Part shown: positions 25,101 through 36,858 of the stretch, piece by piece
How the letters are laid out: every line of letters starts with the position of its first letter
Numbering within the stretch: position 1 is the stretch's first letter
Assembly: GCA_030267565.1 (NCBI GenBank)
Contig: BRXU01000029.1
Span: forward strand, 62,001 to 126,000
Length of the DNA stretch: 64,000 bases
Origin: Pleodorina starrii
Taxonomy: Eukaryota; Chlorophyta; Chlorophyceae; Chlamydomonadales; Volvocaceae
Direction: 5' to 3'
Notes under the pieces: model-generated
Database searches by the model: none
Seen by the model: the letters and a program-made list of their open reading frames with translations, nothing else
What the model was told of the DNA's origin: nothing
Made by a program: the position numbers and the translations under genes

Positions 25101-28100
25101 AGGAGGGCGGGCAGGGAGGGCGGGGCGGGACGGGGGGCGGGGCGGGAGGAGTATACCCGTTCAGTACCGGCATTCCGGCGGCACACATGCGGCGACGCCT
25201 GATCGGGAAGAGGACTAATGGCATGGTGACGGTGCAGCAAAGGCGGACGGATGCGGCTTCATTCGCCCATGACAGCTCATGCGCGAGGCGAGGCGAGCGA
25301 GCGGGTGAGGAAAGCATACGGTAAGAGGGATGAGACCCCGGGGCCGGGACGAACCCGTCGTGCCGCTGCAAAAGGACAAGGGATGCCGTCGTGTGCGGAG
25401 GCTCTTCCCGATTGACGGCGGGGTTGGGCGCTGCACTCCGGTACCCTCCGGCCTCACAAGATGCGCTCTTAGTTCCCTACCACCCAAACCCAAAACCTGT
25501 GAGGCAGCCTCGTCGGCCGGGCGCCAACGGGTCTTGCAAAGTCGGTGCCCAGCGATGCTGTGCGCGAGCGTGGCCCTCCTCCGCACTGTCACTTCCCTTC
25601 ATTCCCCTCAACCGTACAATGCTTACAGTGGAGGGCCTCCCCTTTGGGAAAGAGCGCCCCCACAGTCGCACCCGCGGAAAGCCCTCGCAGCGACACCCAC
25701 AGAAAGCCCCCACCCACGGGTGTCGCATCCACGGGAGAGAAAAAGCCACAACACACCCTCCCCGCGTGCGCCGCCACACAACGCGCACCTTGCCGGTGCC
25801 CTGTGTGTCCAGCCACCGGAACGTCTCCTCCGCCTGGCTAGCAAGCGTGCCGTCAGGTCCCGCCGCCGCCACCACCGTCGGCGCCCCGCCGTCGGCGCCG
25901 CCGCCCACCAGCCGCCTCCACTGCCGCCGGAACTCGCCGCGGTCAATGAAGCCGCTGCCTGCAGCAGTGAACGGCCATGTGAAACAGCAAACGGGCAAAT
26001 GCACGCTCGTGCAACGCCGCGGCTTACCGTCCTCATCGAATCTGGCGAAGAGGCCGTGCAGCATGGTGAGCGCTGAGCTGGCCCGCTGCAGCAGCGCCGG
26101 GTTGCCCAGCGCCGTCATCTGAAGGTCAGGAGGAGCAGGCGCAGGCGCAGGTGGAAGGGGCGCAGGCGCAGGCGCAGGCGCAGGCGCAGGAGGAAGAGGA
26201 GGAGGAAGGGGCGGAGGAGAGGAGCGAGTAGGCGCAGGCGGACGGTGAGAGACAGAGAGGAGCAGCCGTGTCTTGGGACTTTGGACAGCGGCATGGGAGA
26301 TTCGTCGCCCACCGGCCGAACCGCCGCAGCGGGCCGGGCAGCATGGGGCCGAAAGGATAAACGGCACCGTACAGCCGCCGAGTAGGATAGGGTAGGGTAC
26401 GGTGGGGTACGGTACGGTGCGCTGTTTTGCCGCACTAATTGGGCTCTGCGAAGGCTACTGTAGCTTGCCGCGATGCGGCCGCACCTGGCAATAGTAACAC
26501 CTGACCTCTGGCAGCATCCAGTCATGCTCGCTCTCACCTTGATGGCGGCGAAGGCGGGTCGGCCGGGCTGGCGGGCCGCCATCTCAATGGCCGCCAAGAA
26601 GTGGTCCACGTGTCTGTGCATGTACGGCAGGGTACGGGGTGGTACGGACAGGGCGGCGGAAGCAAGGGAGAGCCTAGGCGCCAGGCAAGCCCCTATGTGC
26701 AAAGCGGGGCTCGATGGGACTCCATGACACAAGCCAGGGAAATGGCGTGTACGACAATTACGCGGGAAGTACGACATGTGATTGTTAGTTGTTCGGGCGC
26801 GTTGCGGGACATAAGAGGCGAGAGATATATAGGGCTTACCAAACGCCGCCCCTGAATGTCCGACGTGCCTGGCTGTCCGACGACGTTCGCGCGTTTGGGC
26901 AAGGGCATCTGTAGCAAGGGAGCACTTCAAAACCGGCGCATGCACTGGCATCACCTGTCGCACTGCTCCTCAGACGCGTAGTCGTACGTTCGGCCCACCA
27001 CGCCCAGAGCGCGCGGCGACGGTTCCGACATCGAATGCGACGCCGCCGATGCCGCCGCTGCCGCCGACGCCGACGACGACGGCGAAGGTCCTGCAACCGC
27101 CGCCTCCGCTGCCGGCGCCTCCGGGCCCATGGCGGCGCCCGCCCGGTTTGATGCCGCTGTCGTACTGGGCCCCACATCGTCCTCGGCGGCGTAATCCAGG
27201 ATGGCACCGACTCCCACGGCCTGCGCACAACATCGGCGCCGAGCTCTGAGTCGTACCGCGTCGCCTGGGCCTCCACAGGAAACGACCTGGTGCCTGTGCA
27301 TAGGTTTTACCGTGTCTACCGTATATACCGCACTGTGCTTATGTACTGAGCCCGTGCCCGTACAAACGTGGTGCACCATGTAACGTACATGAGCAGCATT
27401 GAAACGCGTCACGGCCACAGACACAGGGGCGTTAAAACCCTAACACGCCACCTCTTGGTTTCCACCGTATTCTCTCGCATGCACCCACCCACCCACCCAC
27501 CCCGCTCGCCCACCCCGCACCCACCCTCAGTCGGTCCACCGTGCGTTGCACCTCGGACACGTCCTCGCCTGCGCAACAAGCCGGAGCGGCGTGAAGGCAC
27601 TGCGTGAAGGCACTGCGCGAATGGTAGTGAGCCGAGAGGCAGGCAGCCTCAATGCACTCCCCCCTGAATGGCGATGGGCAGCCTGCGGTACACCCGCGCC
27701 GCGACATGGGGTACACTGGCGCCGCCGCACGACACAGCAGAGAGCAGACCGATGGGCTGACCCGCTGGCTCCACCCGATCAACGACTAGGCCTTCAGAGC
27801 GTCTGGAGCCCTCTGTAACAACACTACCACAACCCTACAACAGCCTCGTCGGCCCTGCCACCGGCCCAGACAACCACCTACCTGCGCAGAAGTGCGCGAA
27901 GAAGGTGGACTTGACCAGCGCATCGGTGGCCCGGGAGCCCAGCAGCCGCCGGGAGGTGTCCAGAAGGGCCTCCGAGTTGCGAACCAGCGGCTGCATTCGA
28001 GGAGCGGTTGGTCCCAGAAACAGGCAGGGAAACAAGGCATCCAGGCAGGCAAGCGGACAGGGAGGGCAGGCAGGCTGTTAAAAAGAAGGGTTTTGCAGCA

Positions 28101-28732
28101 GGCAGTGCAGCTGCAATGCTCGCCGCACGAGGACGGTCGAACGATGGCCTCAAGAAACCGCATCCCCGGCAGCTCATTGGCTCAGCGGGAACGCTACTAC
28201 GATAGTAATGGTGAAGTCTCTGCATCAGGCACCCAGCAACCGGTCTCACTTTGAAGCCACAAACGCGCAGCACGCCGTACGCCCGCAGCAGCTGCCCCGT
28301 GCTCTGTCCCTCAAACACGGCTCGGTGGTCGGAGAAGGACAGCGGCGGCGCGGTGTCAGCGTGGGCGGCGGCCGCATCGCCGGCCATTCGGTTCATCTCC
28401 TCCGCGGCTGCTGCCATCGTCGAGGTGGCTCGGGGTTGCGTCGGAGTCGGCGTCGGCGTTGCGGCAGCGGCGAAGGACGGAGCCGCATCAGTGGCAGCGG
28501 CGGCGAAGGGCGGCGCCGGCGCGGTCGCGAAGTGAAAGTCGGGACGCCGCTCCGCCGTCGAGGCTGGGGCGGCGGTGGCGGCAGCGGCGGCGGCGGCTCG
28601 TGCGGGAGAGCTGGCCGCGGCGGCAGCACCGAAGGCCCTACGGGTCACGTCACCGGCGGCGCCGGAAGAGCAGCAGCCATGGAGGAGGTGGCAGGCCGCG
28701 CCGCGTAGGGCCGCGCCGCCGCCACTGGCCAT
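19163..28732 (-). CDS. PRODH: Proline dehydrogenase with inserted EF-hand pair, mitochondrial (705 aa)
   Basis: FAD enzyme oxidising L-proline to pyrroline-5-carboxylate, passing electrons to the respiratory chain at the mitochondrial inner membrane. Sixteen exons, from the start: 28250-28732, 27882-27990, 27525-27568, 26955-27220, 26538-26613, 26028-26118, 25789-25958, 24963-25056, 24076-24140, 23237-23308, 22744-22821, 22142-22225, 21212-21361, 20432-20598, 19771-19858, 19163-19243 (2118 nt, in frame). The Ala/Arg-rich N-terminus fits a mitochondrial targeting sequence. Family motifs: GAILDYAAEDD, FAAIK/MTALG, VRLMIDAEHTYFQPA, GWVLGAKLVRGAYL, HNQSSV, VMFGQLLGMSD, YKYVPYG and YLLRRAAEN (the Arg-Arg/Glu-Asn signature of the substrate site). 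Residues about 352-420 hold two EF-hand loops, DEDGSGFIDRGE and DTQGTGKVDYVS, each split by an intron; this implies calcium binding. The start at 28732 is the Met before the targeting region; an acceptor-like CGCAG lies just upstream. Confidence 0.95.
21769..21840 (+). repeat. TACCGCAGCGGAG dispersed repeat, copy 1
   Basis: Starts CATACCGCAGCGGAG and continues into GGCGTTAGCGAACGGACC. It lies in a PRODH intron. Similar blocks occur at 36412, 37790, 61995 and 62648, all in the same orientation. Confidence 0.75.
22024..22086 (+). repeat. Tandem AGGGGTCAAG repeat
   Basis: Four or more copies of AGGGGTCAAG, two of them followed by AGGCGCATC, in a PRODH intron just below exon 22142-22225. Confidence 0.85.
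22503..22745 (-). repeat. (GTGAG)n array filling the 5' part of a PRODH intron
   Basis: About 240 bases of near-perfect CCTCA repeat (roughly 48 units, one CCTTA variant near 22675). On the gene strand it reads GTGAGGTGAGG directly from the 5' splice site of exon 22744-22821. Nearly every unit therefore looks like the start of an intron. Confidence 0.95.
23030..23110 (+). repeat. 15-base tandem repeat (GGGCCCTTTTACATT)
   Basis: Four copies of GGGCCCTTTTACATT-like sequence followed by degenerate TTGGCCCTTTCACAG copies. It sits in the PRODH intron below exon 23237-23308. Confidence 0.9.
26146..26215 (+). repeat. (GCAGGC)n hexanucleotide repeat
   Basis: GCAGGCGCAGGC units mixed with GGAGGA stretches, in the PRODH intron just above exon 26028-26118. 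On the gene strand this is a pyrimidine-rich tract that runs into the acceptor. Confidence 0.75.
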
Positions 28733-31435
28733 GCATCTGCGCGGAAACACAGCAGCGCAAGCGGTAAGGGAGATGTGGAGTTGCTGGAAGACCTGCTGGG
28801 GACGAGGTGAAGCAACTATGGTACTTCGCTTGCAATCTGCCGCTGGCAAAAAGGTGGGGCCTGGAAAAGGAGCCTGTGATGTGGTACATGGGTACAGTGG
28901 TACAGGTGGCCGAAACGCAAGCGCATACGGGCGCCCCAGGCCATCGAGTGGGAGAGGCGCCCAGTACCGGAACCGCCTTTGAGAGCAGTTCAGTGCGCGC
29001 CCCTAGCGGTGCCCCTAGCCGGAACTGTAGCGCCACAGCGGTTCCCGCAAATCCACAGCCCGGCCCCTCCTTTCTCCCAACATTCATCCAACTGCCGCCT
29101 CTTGCATCAGATATACACACAAATACACACACAGATGCTCATGGAATGTTCGAATGGCGGGGCACTCACCCCGCTCCAAGCGCTGGTGCGGCGGCGAGCA
29201 CAGCTGCGGCGGCAGCCGAGCGTGTCGCCGCTGGGTTCATCCGAGACAGGTCCCAGCGGCGATAAGGGGGACGGGGCACAGAGCCGGCAGATTCTCCAGG
29301 AAAGGCCGCGGCGACTACCTGCAGCAATCAACAGCGAGGGGCGGCCGATGGGCTTGGTCAATCACGGGCGGGCTTGAGCAGTCACGGGCGGTTTATGCCT
29401 GCGCGTGGCGCTTAAGAAGTGATGCGGTATTCGCTTTGGTGGGCGGGAATGGTTGGGTGAAGGGATTATGCTGCTGGCTTGGCATGCAGCTTATCCGGTA
29501 GCAGAGCCTGTATGTCTTCGGCCGGGCAGTGGATGCGGGGCGGTGTGGGGAGGGCCTTAACCTGCAACAGTAGCCCTGGTTCCGCACAAGCTTTCGACCT
29601 GATCTGCCCTGAATGCACGTGCCTACAAAGTAGTAGGAAAGGTCCACGTGGCGACCCGGATGGCTGGCGTGGCATACCATGGCAATTGCGTCACGCCCAC
29701 GTGCAACCCCCTTGAAGGATAGTCAAGCGCATTTTGCAGCAAGAGCGCCAGGCGAAACATTGATGCACAGGGCCTTCCAGCGACCCACCTTTTCGTGAAA
29801 CAGCTGTCGTTAACAACTACACAGGCCAGCGCTTCTTGCACGAACCTCCTCAGATAATGGATTTCCGAAACTTTAAAGCAGACAAACGACGTTAGCTGCA
29901 AAGCGATAAGTAAGCCTGAAAAGGCGTTAGAAGGCGTTAGAAGGCGAGCAGACGGTCAAGAGGAAGAACGTGCAATTGATAATTTCTGCAAAAAACGAAC
30001 CACTTCACATAAGCATCTAGAGATTTACGAGAACGCAGGCTATCATGGGCGTAAAATGCGTAATCCTACAAGTCGTTGGTTGACAGTTTTCATCATGGAC
30101 TCGTGGGCCTTATGCTGACCTTTTGACTCAATTGTAGCAAATTGGTGAGGGATATAGAAATGCATACGTATTTGCAGTGGTATCAAGGTTGTTTTGAACT
30201 CCACATCAATTCATTTGTGCCATTTTGACATGTTATGAAACTACGCTCAACCGCCACGTGCGAGACGAACAACGGTCGGTCAACGGTAGCCCCCCCGATC
30301 CATGGATGAGAGTCAATGGGCGACATAGACAACGCGCTGACGCCATGAGGGGCGACGAATGCCCGGGGAACGGGGCTGTCAGGCAGTCAGGGCGTCACCA
30401 TCTTGTTAAGATGCCCGTGTAAAAGAAGCGTTGTTCGCAAGCGTTTTGCTTTGCATGAGCGCGTTGCTTGCACGACGGCAAGGGGCAAGCACGACGGCAA
30501 GCCGCACGTAGTGACGCCAATGCCTCACTACGTGCGGCATCCTGCTCATCTCACAAGACCCGGATGCGGTAACTATGGAAGAAAGCTTGCACGCCCAGCC
30601 CATGCCTACCCATGTCTACCATGCCTCCTTCCCTCATCTTCCCGTCATCCCCCTTCAGCTCTGCAAAACCCGCAATGCTTGCCATGCATGCAATATTGTA
30701 CGAAAGTGCGATCCAGGGGTTCACAGCAGGGGCTGCCGTCGCATTCTGCGGGCAAGCGTGCAGCCAGCCAGCACGACCAGCTTATGAGGGGAGCCCATCT
30801 CGCAGACCCAGCAGTTCAACACATGGCCCCAACTGCAGCAAGTTGAACACTGAATACAATGTGTACGGCGGTTAAGCCAGAGAGCGAGAGAGGGGAAATG
30901 TGGGCCCTGAGAGGTCCGCGGCATCTTTCAGCGTGCTGGTGCCCTACAACAAAAGGCTACAATGCGCCACTGTCATCAGCAGCCCTCAACGATACAAAGA
31001 ACATTTTGGGTGGGGTACGACGCTAGGCAGTACGGGAGGCGGTTGGTGCAAATTGAACAGTTTGCAGAAGGAGCTCTGTGAGATTGTTAAGCAGCCTTGT
31101 GCTATGTCAAAATTGACGGGACTCCCCGTCGGCGATACACAGCACGCTGGTGATAGTGACGCGGTAACTTTACTGTGTCAGATCAGGGTTTGCCAAGCGC
31201 AAGCTATCTGCTTCATATTGTCGATATCAACTTTCGTCTCATAATGTGGTGACATTCGGCGGTGGTGCGCCACATTCTAGACACCCCCCAACCGGCGACG
31301 AGAAGAATTGTCTGGGCGAGACTCCGTTCGTTTCGTAGTACTAACCATTTTTTACTCCTAAGTCATTCTTATACTTAGAGAAGTCTAGCTTTGTGTTTGG
31401 CCTGCCTTACTCGTTCCAACGAACTTGGGCGCAGC
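28733..31435. other. Divergent intergenic region between PRODH and SAAL1-like genes
   Basis: Both flanking genes are transcribed outward, so both promoters must lie here. No coding gene is supported. The AT content rises between about 29.9 and 30.3 kb. A perfect 14-base-stem inverted repeat lies at 30501-30538, and two copies of CAAGCACGACGGCAAG-like sequence precede it. Confidence 0.45.
30501..30538. repeat. Perfect hairpin-forming inverted repeat (14-base arms)
   Basis: Left arm GCCGCACGTAGTGA (30501-30514), ten-base loop, right arm TCACTACGTGCGGC (30525-30538) with no mismatch. Too short for a microRNA precursor by itself; it could be a protein-binding cruciform or a repeat remnant. Confidence 0.9.
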
Positions 31436-34400
31436 ATGGCCCTTGACACTCAGACCGGCTTAGCGCCCGACCAGAATGGCGCTCAGTACGCTCCTGCGGT
31501 CGAGGCGGATCCAGCGGAGCAGACAGCCATCGAGGAGGCTTCGGTGATTCACCTCCTGCGCGTTTTGGTTGCGGAAGCGGCCCCGGCGCCACCGGAACGA
31601 AAGCCTCCTCCCCCTGAGGACGCCATGGAGCACGACGCCGCCCCCACCTCAGCCACCGATCAGGCCCATCAAGCTGCAGCCGCTGATCAAGAGATCAACG
31701 ATGTGACCTGCGAGGAGGCGGGCTGCCTGCTGTGGGACATGAGTGCCTCGCGCCCCGTCGCGTGCGTGATGCTCCGGAACCGTGCCCTGGAGGCCCTGGA
31801 GATCGTTATCGCGCGCGAGATACAGCTCGTCCAAACCGCCATGTACGACAGGCCTGGGCCTGGGCAAGCGGCGGCAGCTGCAGCAGACGACGGTTGCGCG
31901 AGCCCCGGCGGAGCGGCGGCTACAGACCCTACAGTGCAGCCGCCGCCGCCAGAGCGGAGCCAGGTCTCCCCCCCGAGCAACGCGCTTCGAATTTTGGAGA
32001 TCTGCCTGGGCACACTTGCGAACCTCATCGTCACACAGCCCGCCGCGGCGGCCGCCGTCAGCGGGCGGCCGGAGCTGCTGGCGCTGCTGCTGCTGCCGCC
32101 GCGCAGTGCCTCCCCGGGCGATGGCGACGAGGGCGATGACCCCGAGGTGGGCGGCGCAGCCTCGCCCTTGGCCGGTGGCGGCGTGCTGTTCGTGGACGAT
32201 GCGCGCGTACTTTCGGAGCTGCTCCGGCTCTTCAGCCTCGCGCTGCGATGCCAGGTGAGTGGGTAGATGGGTGGCTGGGCGGGCGGCTGGGTGGGTGGTG
32301 TTTGGTGGCCTGGACGAGAAAGGTCCGGAGCGGTGGTTCTGCGGTACAGGAGGGATGTGGGTTGGTTTCGGAGCGGCGCATGTGGTCGTGCTCACCCGCA
32401 CCTCCCGGGGTGGCTGGCTGCGCATGAGCCGTGTTGTGTTGCAGCGGCCCCGCACGCCGGCTAGCTCCGGCGACACATACACATACACGCGCAAATCCAA
32501 CCGAAAGCGCGGCCTTTTTCGATAAACACCCACACATACACACATACACACATACACACATACACACATACACACATACACACATACACACATACACACA
32601 TACATACACATACACACGCATGTACACACACACACACGTGCTGTTCAGCGTCCCACTTTCCGGCCTCCCTCCGCGTGCGCTGCAGGGCTCCGCGACCTGG
32701 CTTTCCGCGCTGGGCTCCCCGGCGGTGCTGCAGCGCATCATGTGGGTCGGAGCCGCCACCGCGGACGCGCAGCTGTTCGCCAGGTGGGTCTCTTTTTCCG
32801 TTGAATCTCTCTTACCAGATTAGAGATCCGGGACTAAGATTTGGAGGTTCGTTGGGATTCGGGATTGGAGGTGCGGAGGGCCGAGTGATGTAACGTGGGG
32901 CGCCTCAGCACGGGAAGAAGGGGGAGGGGGGACAGGGGACGTTGTCGGCATGATGCGAGCGGTGTGGGGCGTCATACCGGTACCTGCCTTCGCGTCCTGG
33001 CTCCTTTCTCGCTGCCCCGTTCGGAGGGCTCATTTCACTCATTTCACTCATTCCACTCCGCATTGCGAGTACGAGTACGAGATCGAGAGACCGAAAGACC
33101 AGCTGCGCCCATCCAACCCGCGCACCCACAGGTTTCTAGACATGGTGGTCTCTCTGCTGCACGCCGCATCGGGGGCGGAGGCCGCCGCAGCCGCAGCAGC
33201 AGCGGAGGAGGAGGAGCATGAGGACGGGCCCGGCCGCGGCCCAGGTCACGGCCAGGGCCAGGGCGAGGAGCGCAGCAGTGGTGGTGGTGGTGGTGCCGGC
33301 GCCGCCTGCTGCCGTGTGCTGCTGGGGTGCGGTCTGCTGGGGCTGCTGCACCAGGTCCTGCTGCAGGCGCTGCGGGGCTGCATGCCGGCGGTGAGTGGGC
33401 TGGGCTGTGGGCATTATCAAAGGCTGTGGGCATTATCAAAGGCTGTGGGCATTATCAAAGGCTGTGGGCATTATTAAAGGCAATGCGGTTGGGTGGATGG
33501 GTGTCTTAACCAATGGACGCGGCGCAGCACGGCTCTGAGTCGGGGGACCGAAGGAGCGGGACAAGGAACGAGGCTACAAGGTGGCTCAGGGGCCGGTGGG
33601 GCTACACGGAGGGCGGCGGCGAAAGGAAGCAAGAGCTAAGAATTCACGGCTGTAAAGGCAGGAAGAGGGGTCTCAGGGTTACATGCGTGGAGCCGCACCG
33701 CACCGCGCCCCGCCGGCAAGGGCCGATCCACATACGGTAGAGAATGTAATCGGCGACCGACTTTGCAACCTTGCACGTCGGGTCACGGCGGCCAGATGCT
33801 ACCAGAGCAGGGGGCCGTGCAGCAACATTGAATTCCGCTGGTCTACGTGAGCCCTACGTGCGCAGCTGATCGGTACGCCAGAGACTGATGGTTCGCTGCG
33901 TCCCTCCCTTGTCGCTGCAACCGCGCGGCGCGCGTAGGAGGAGAAGTACGGCGAGCTTGGGGGTGGCGACGGGGACGTGTACGGCGGCGCGGCGGACAGC
34001 GAGCAGCTGCGCGACGCCGCCGCCGCCGCCGCCGCCGGCGCGTCGCCGCCGTCCGTTGCCAGCAGCGTGGATGGGGCATCGGGCCGGAGGACAGGGGCAT
34101 CGGCAGGGTCGGGATCAGCGGACATTCCCGGGGTCGGCGCGAGGGATGAGGGCACGCCGGGAACCGGCGGGCTCTCCTCGGAGTCGCGCAGCCGGCGAGC
34201 CGACGGTGGCCGCGCTGGGGCCGCAGGTGGGGCAGTGTCGCCCGGCGACGATGCCGCCGCCGCCGCCGCCGCGGCGGCGGCGGCGGCGGCTGCGGGGCCA
34301 GTGCCGCTGAGCGACGAGGCGGTGGATGCGGCGCTGCGGCTGATTGAGGTGCGGTGCACCTGATCGAGTCGCTCTTATCTAGTATTGAGGTCATCTGTTT

Positions 34401-36021
34401 TCTTTTGGGTGTAAGTGTGTGTGCGTGTATGGTTGACGGATGGATCAGGTGTATATCCAGCCACGCTGTCTGTGGGGTGTGTCATTGACCCTTTGGCAGG
34501 AGCTGGTGAGCCCCAGTGGACCGCTGGCGGCATCCGCAAGTGGCGGCGACGGCGACGGCGGCGAGGCGCCAGTCAGCGGCGCGAGGGCGCTGCTGCAGCT
34601 GTACGAGCAGCAGGGCCTCCGGCCCGGGCTGCTGCAGCTGCTGCTCAGCCTCCTACGGTACCAGTACGACAGCATGCAGGTGCGTGTACGGCATGCCGAG
34701 CGTGCCGGCGGCCTCCCGATGACCCGCCCGCCTGATCCGAGGGGGGAACGACCTGGCCCCCCGTGGTCCCCGTAACAGCCCGCGGGCCCTATACAGGAGG
34801 ATTTTCCGAGCTTACGATATTGGTGGGTGTCATAGTAAATACATCGCTACCTATTCGTCAGGAACGGAGGCATGACTAGGAATCTTCGTGCTCACGTTTC
34901 GCTGCCGTCCTGTCGTCGTACTCCGCCGCGGCCGTACCGTTTGCTCCGTCACGCCGTACAGGTGCTGGAGGGCCTGCTGGTGGTGTTGGTGGACCTGGGC
35001 CCAGCGGTCCAGGAGGCCGTGGCCGCATCTTCCCCCGACCAGGCAAGGTGCTTACTGGGTCCGTCCGCCACGTCGCCTCCTTTCCACCGGTGCCAGATCG
35101 TCTTGATTCCCCCCCCCACGAGTTGGCAAGCATCTAGTCGACTTTCAGACTACAACGTCCGCAGGGCTTCATGCTTCGTTCTTGCAAATTCACTCTTCAA
35201 CCCCCCCCCCACGAGCAGACACGCACTGTGTGTCTCTGTGTGTGGCTCTGTCCAAAGCGTGCGGCTCTGTCCGCTCGTTGGCGTCCAATCCAAAGTCGTC
35301 ATCATTGTGACTTTGGATTTGCTCACCTTCCGCAAACACCCACATTTCGCAAACACCGCGCACGGCTCCACCACCACCACTACCACCACCACCACCACCA
35401 CCACTATTACACCACCACTTTACACCACCACTATTACACCACCACTAAGACATCGTCACCACCGCAGCGCCCTCGGCTTTCACGGACACCCCTGCCCCGG
35501 CTGTGGAAGCCGTAACTTGCACGTGAAGCTCCGACGCCCTGCGGCTTCGTCCCTATTCGTTTGCTTAGACGCGCCGCCCCCCCTCAACAACGTCCGCAGT
35601 GTCTCATGTGTCCCCCTCGCCAGCAGGTCGCCGCCGTGGCAAGTCGCCTCATCGAGCTGCTCCAAGACAGCTGCTACGGCCCATCCGACGGCGCGTCATC
35701 TTCCGTCGTACAGCTACAGCAAGGAGCATGGTACCTGCTCGCGGCGACGCTGCGCGGTGCACTGGCGGCAGCGGCGGCGGCGGTGGCCGCACCTGACGCT
35801 GCTCCGCGGCACGTAATGGCGGGTCGCGGCGGCGCGCCGCCGCCGCCTTCTGCGTCGGCTGCGGCATCGGGCTGGCGGGCGCACTGGCCCGCCCTGGAGC
35901 GCTGCCTGGGTTTGGTTCCGGAGCTGCCCTGCGCGGAAGGCTGCCGTGGCTACGTGCGGGCGTGCTGCGTGGCGGGACTGGGTCTGTTGGAGCGGGTGGG
36001 TAGTAGCCTGCAGCCGGCGGC

Positions 36022-36052
<31 letters not shown>

Positions 36053-36289
36053 GGTCTGGTCCGTGGTGATGGCGGTGGCTGTGAGCCCAGGGCCAAGCGG
36101 GCGCGGGAGGGAGCTGTGGGGGAGAGCGGGCAGGGCGGGGAAGGCGGCGAGGGCTCAGGGGTCGGCAGCGACGGAGCGGCGTTGGCTCGGCTGGGGGCGG
36201 CGCTGCGGGGCCTTATGTGTTCCTTGGATGGGGAGCAGGCGGGGAGCGGGGTGGTTTCGGGGCAGGCCCTGCCCGAGGAGGGCCCCTAG
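31436..36289 (+). CDS. SAAL1: SAAL1-like (serum amyloid A-like 1) protein, 836 aa
   Basis: Seven exons: 31436-32254, 32686-32783, 33132-33390, 33938-34348, 34500-34679, 34962-35042, 35627-36289 (2511 nt, in frame). Residues about 100-120 read CEEAGCLLWDMSASRPVACVM, then LRILEICLGTLANLIV. This is the hallmark pairing of SAAL1 proteins (a CxLWDMS block followed by an ARM-like helix with ICxGxLxN). Later exons keep leucine-rich helical segments (LLQLLLSLLRYQYDSM, LLVVLVDLGPAV, SRLIELLQDS). Long Ala, Gly and acidic linkers make it much longer than the animal protein (about 470 aa). In animals SAAL1 is linked to cell proliferation; the algal role is unknown. Intron 6 appears to use a GC donor (CAG|GCAAGG), since the nearby GT at 35048 would break the frame. 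The second half aligns only by pattern. Confidence 0.85.
32528..32636 (+). repeat. (CACATA)n microsatellite
   Basis: About 110 bases of CACATA/CACACA repeats in intron 1 of the SAAL1-like gene. The long apparent reading frame on the opposite strand (Cys/Val/Tyr/Met repeats) is a by-product. Confidence 0.95.
33403..33478 (+). repeat. 19-base tandem repeat, four copies
   Basis: The unit GGCTGTGGGCATTATCAAA is repeated four times in a row (the last has TTAAA), just inside the 5' end of intron 3 of the SAAL1-like gene. Confidence 0.95.
35365..35455 (+). repeat. (CCA)n / CACCACTATTACA repeat
   Basis: CCACCA triplets pass into repeated CACCACTATTACACCACCACTT-like units, in the GC-donor intron 6 of the SAAL1-like gene. 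Confidence 0.85.
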
Positions 36290-36411
36290 CAGCTTCATGC
36301 GCCGGGGCGGATTAGGAACAGGTGCTGTGCCAGAAGAGCAAACTGGTTCTAAGGTGGAGACGGGACGCGTTTGCCTTGTCATGGGGATCGTAGGGGGGCG
36401 GTAATCATAAA

Positions 36412-36500
36412 AACGATACCGCAGCGGAGGGACGTAGGCGACCGAGAACCCGTTAATACTTACCAGGCATATCTGCTACCTTACCATTACCGCAAGAGCT
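36412..36500 (+). repeat. TACCGCAGCGGAG dispersed repeat, copy 2
   Basis: ATACCGCAGCGGAG is followed by TAATACTTACC and TACCTTACC blocks and GCTGCGAC. It aligns along its length with 37790-37870 in direct orientation. Confidence 0.8.
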
Positions 36501-36853
36501 GCGACATCGTAGGGGGGAGGGCGGGTAAGGAGGCCACAATGGACACGGATGCGGAGGGCGCGTTGGTTGGGCACTCGAATGGAGCCTGCCCGGCCACGGG
36601 TGCTTCGGAGACTGATTCGGAGATGGATGGTCATCAGTAGCTTGGATGGTCATCGGTGGCTTCAGAATCACGCCGCGCCGCTGATTGGTGTTTTGATGTA
36701 TCCAGGTCGCAAACGGCTTTGCAGATTGCCGGTGTTCAAGTTGCAGGCACCAGGTATCATTGTGCACGTGGTGAGGGTCAGGGGGATGATGATTTTTCAT
36801 GCGGCGGCAAGGCCTTTCTCCCCTACAGGTTATTGTACGACAGCAGCGTCAGA

Positions 36854-36858
36854 TGTAA
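36854..36858 (+). terminator. TGTAA polyadenylation signal, SAAL1-like gene
   Basis: First TGTAA after the stop at 36289, which would give a 3' UTR of about 0.6 kb, normal for volvocine genes. Assignment is by position only. Confidence 0.45.

Noticed and set aside
30501..30538. Hairpin as a microRNA precursor or bacterial-type terminator
   Set aside because: A 14-base stem is too short for a microRNA precursor, and Rho-independent terminators do not apply to a nuclear algal gene; no T-run follows.
31649..32635. Minus-strand frame of 328 codons opposite SAAL1-like exon 1
   Set aside because: Its N-terminus is translated CACATA microsatellite (Cys/Val/Tyr/Met runs) and the rest is the shadow of the real exon on the other strand.
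35043..35049. GT donor GCAAG|GTGCTT for SAAL1-like exon 6 instead of the GC donor
   Set aside because: It would end the exon in phase 2, and no acceptor near 35627 restores the QVAAVASRLIELL frame.
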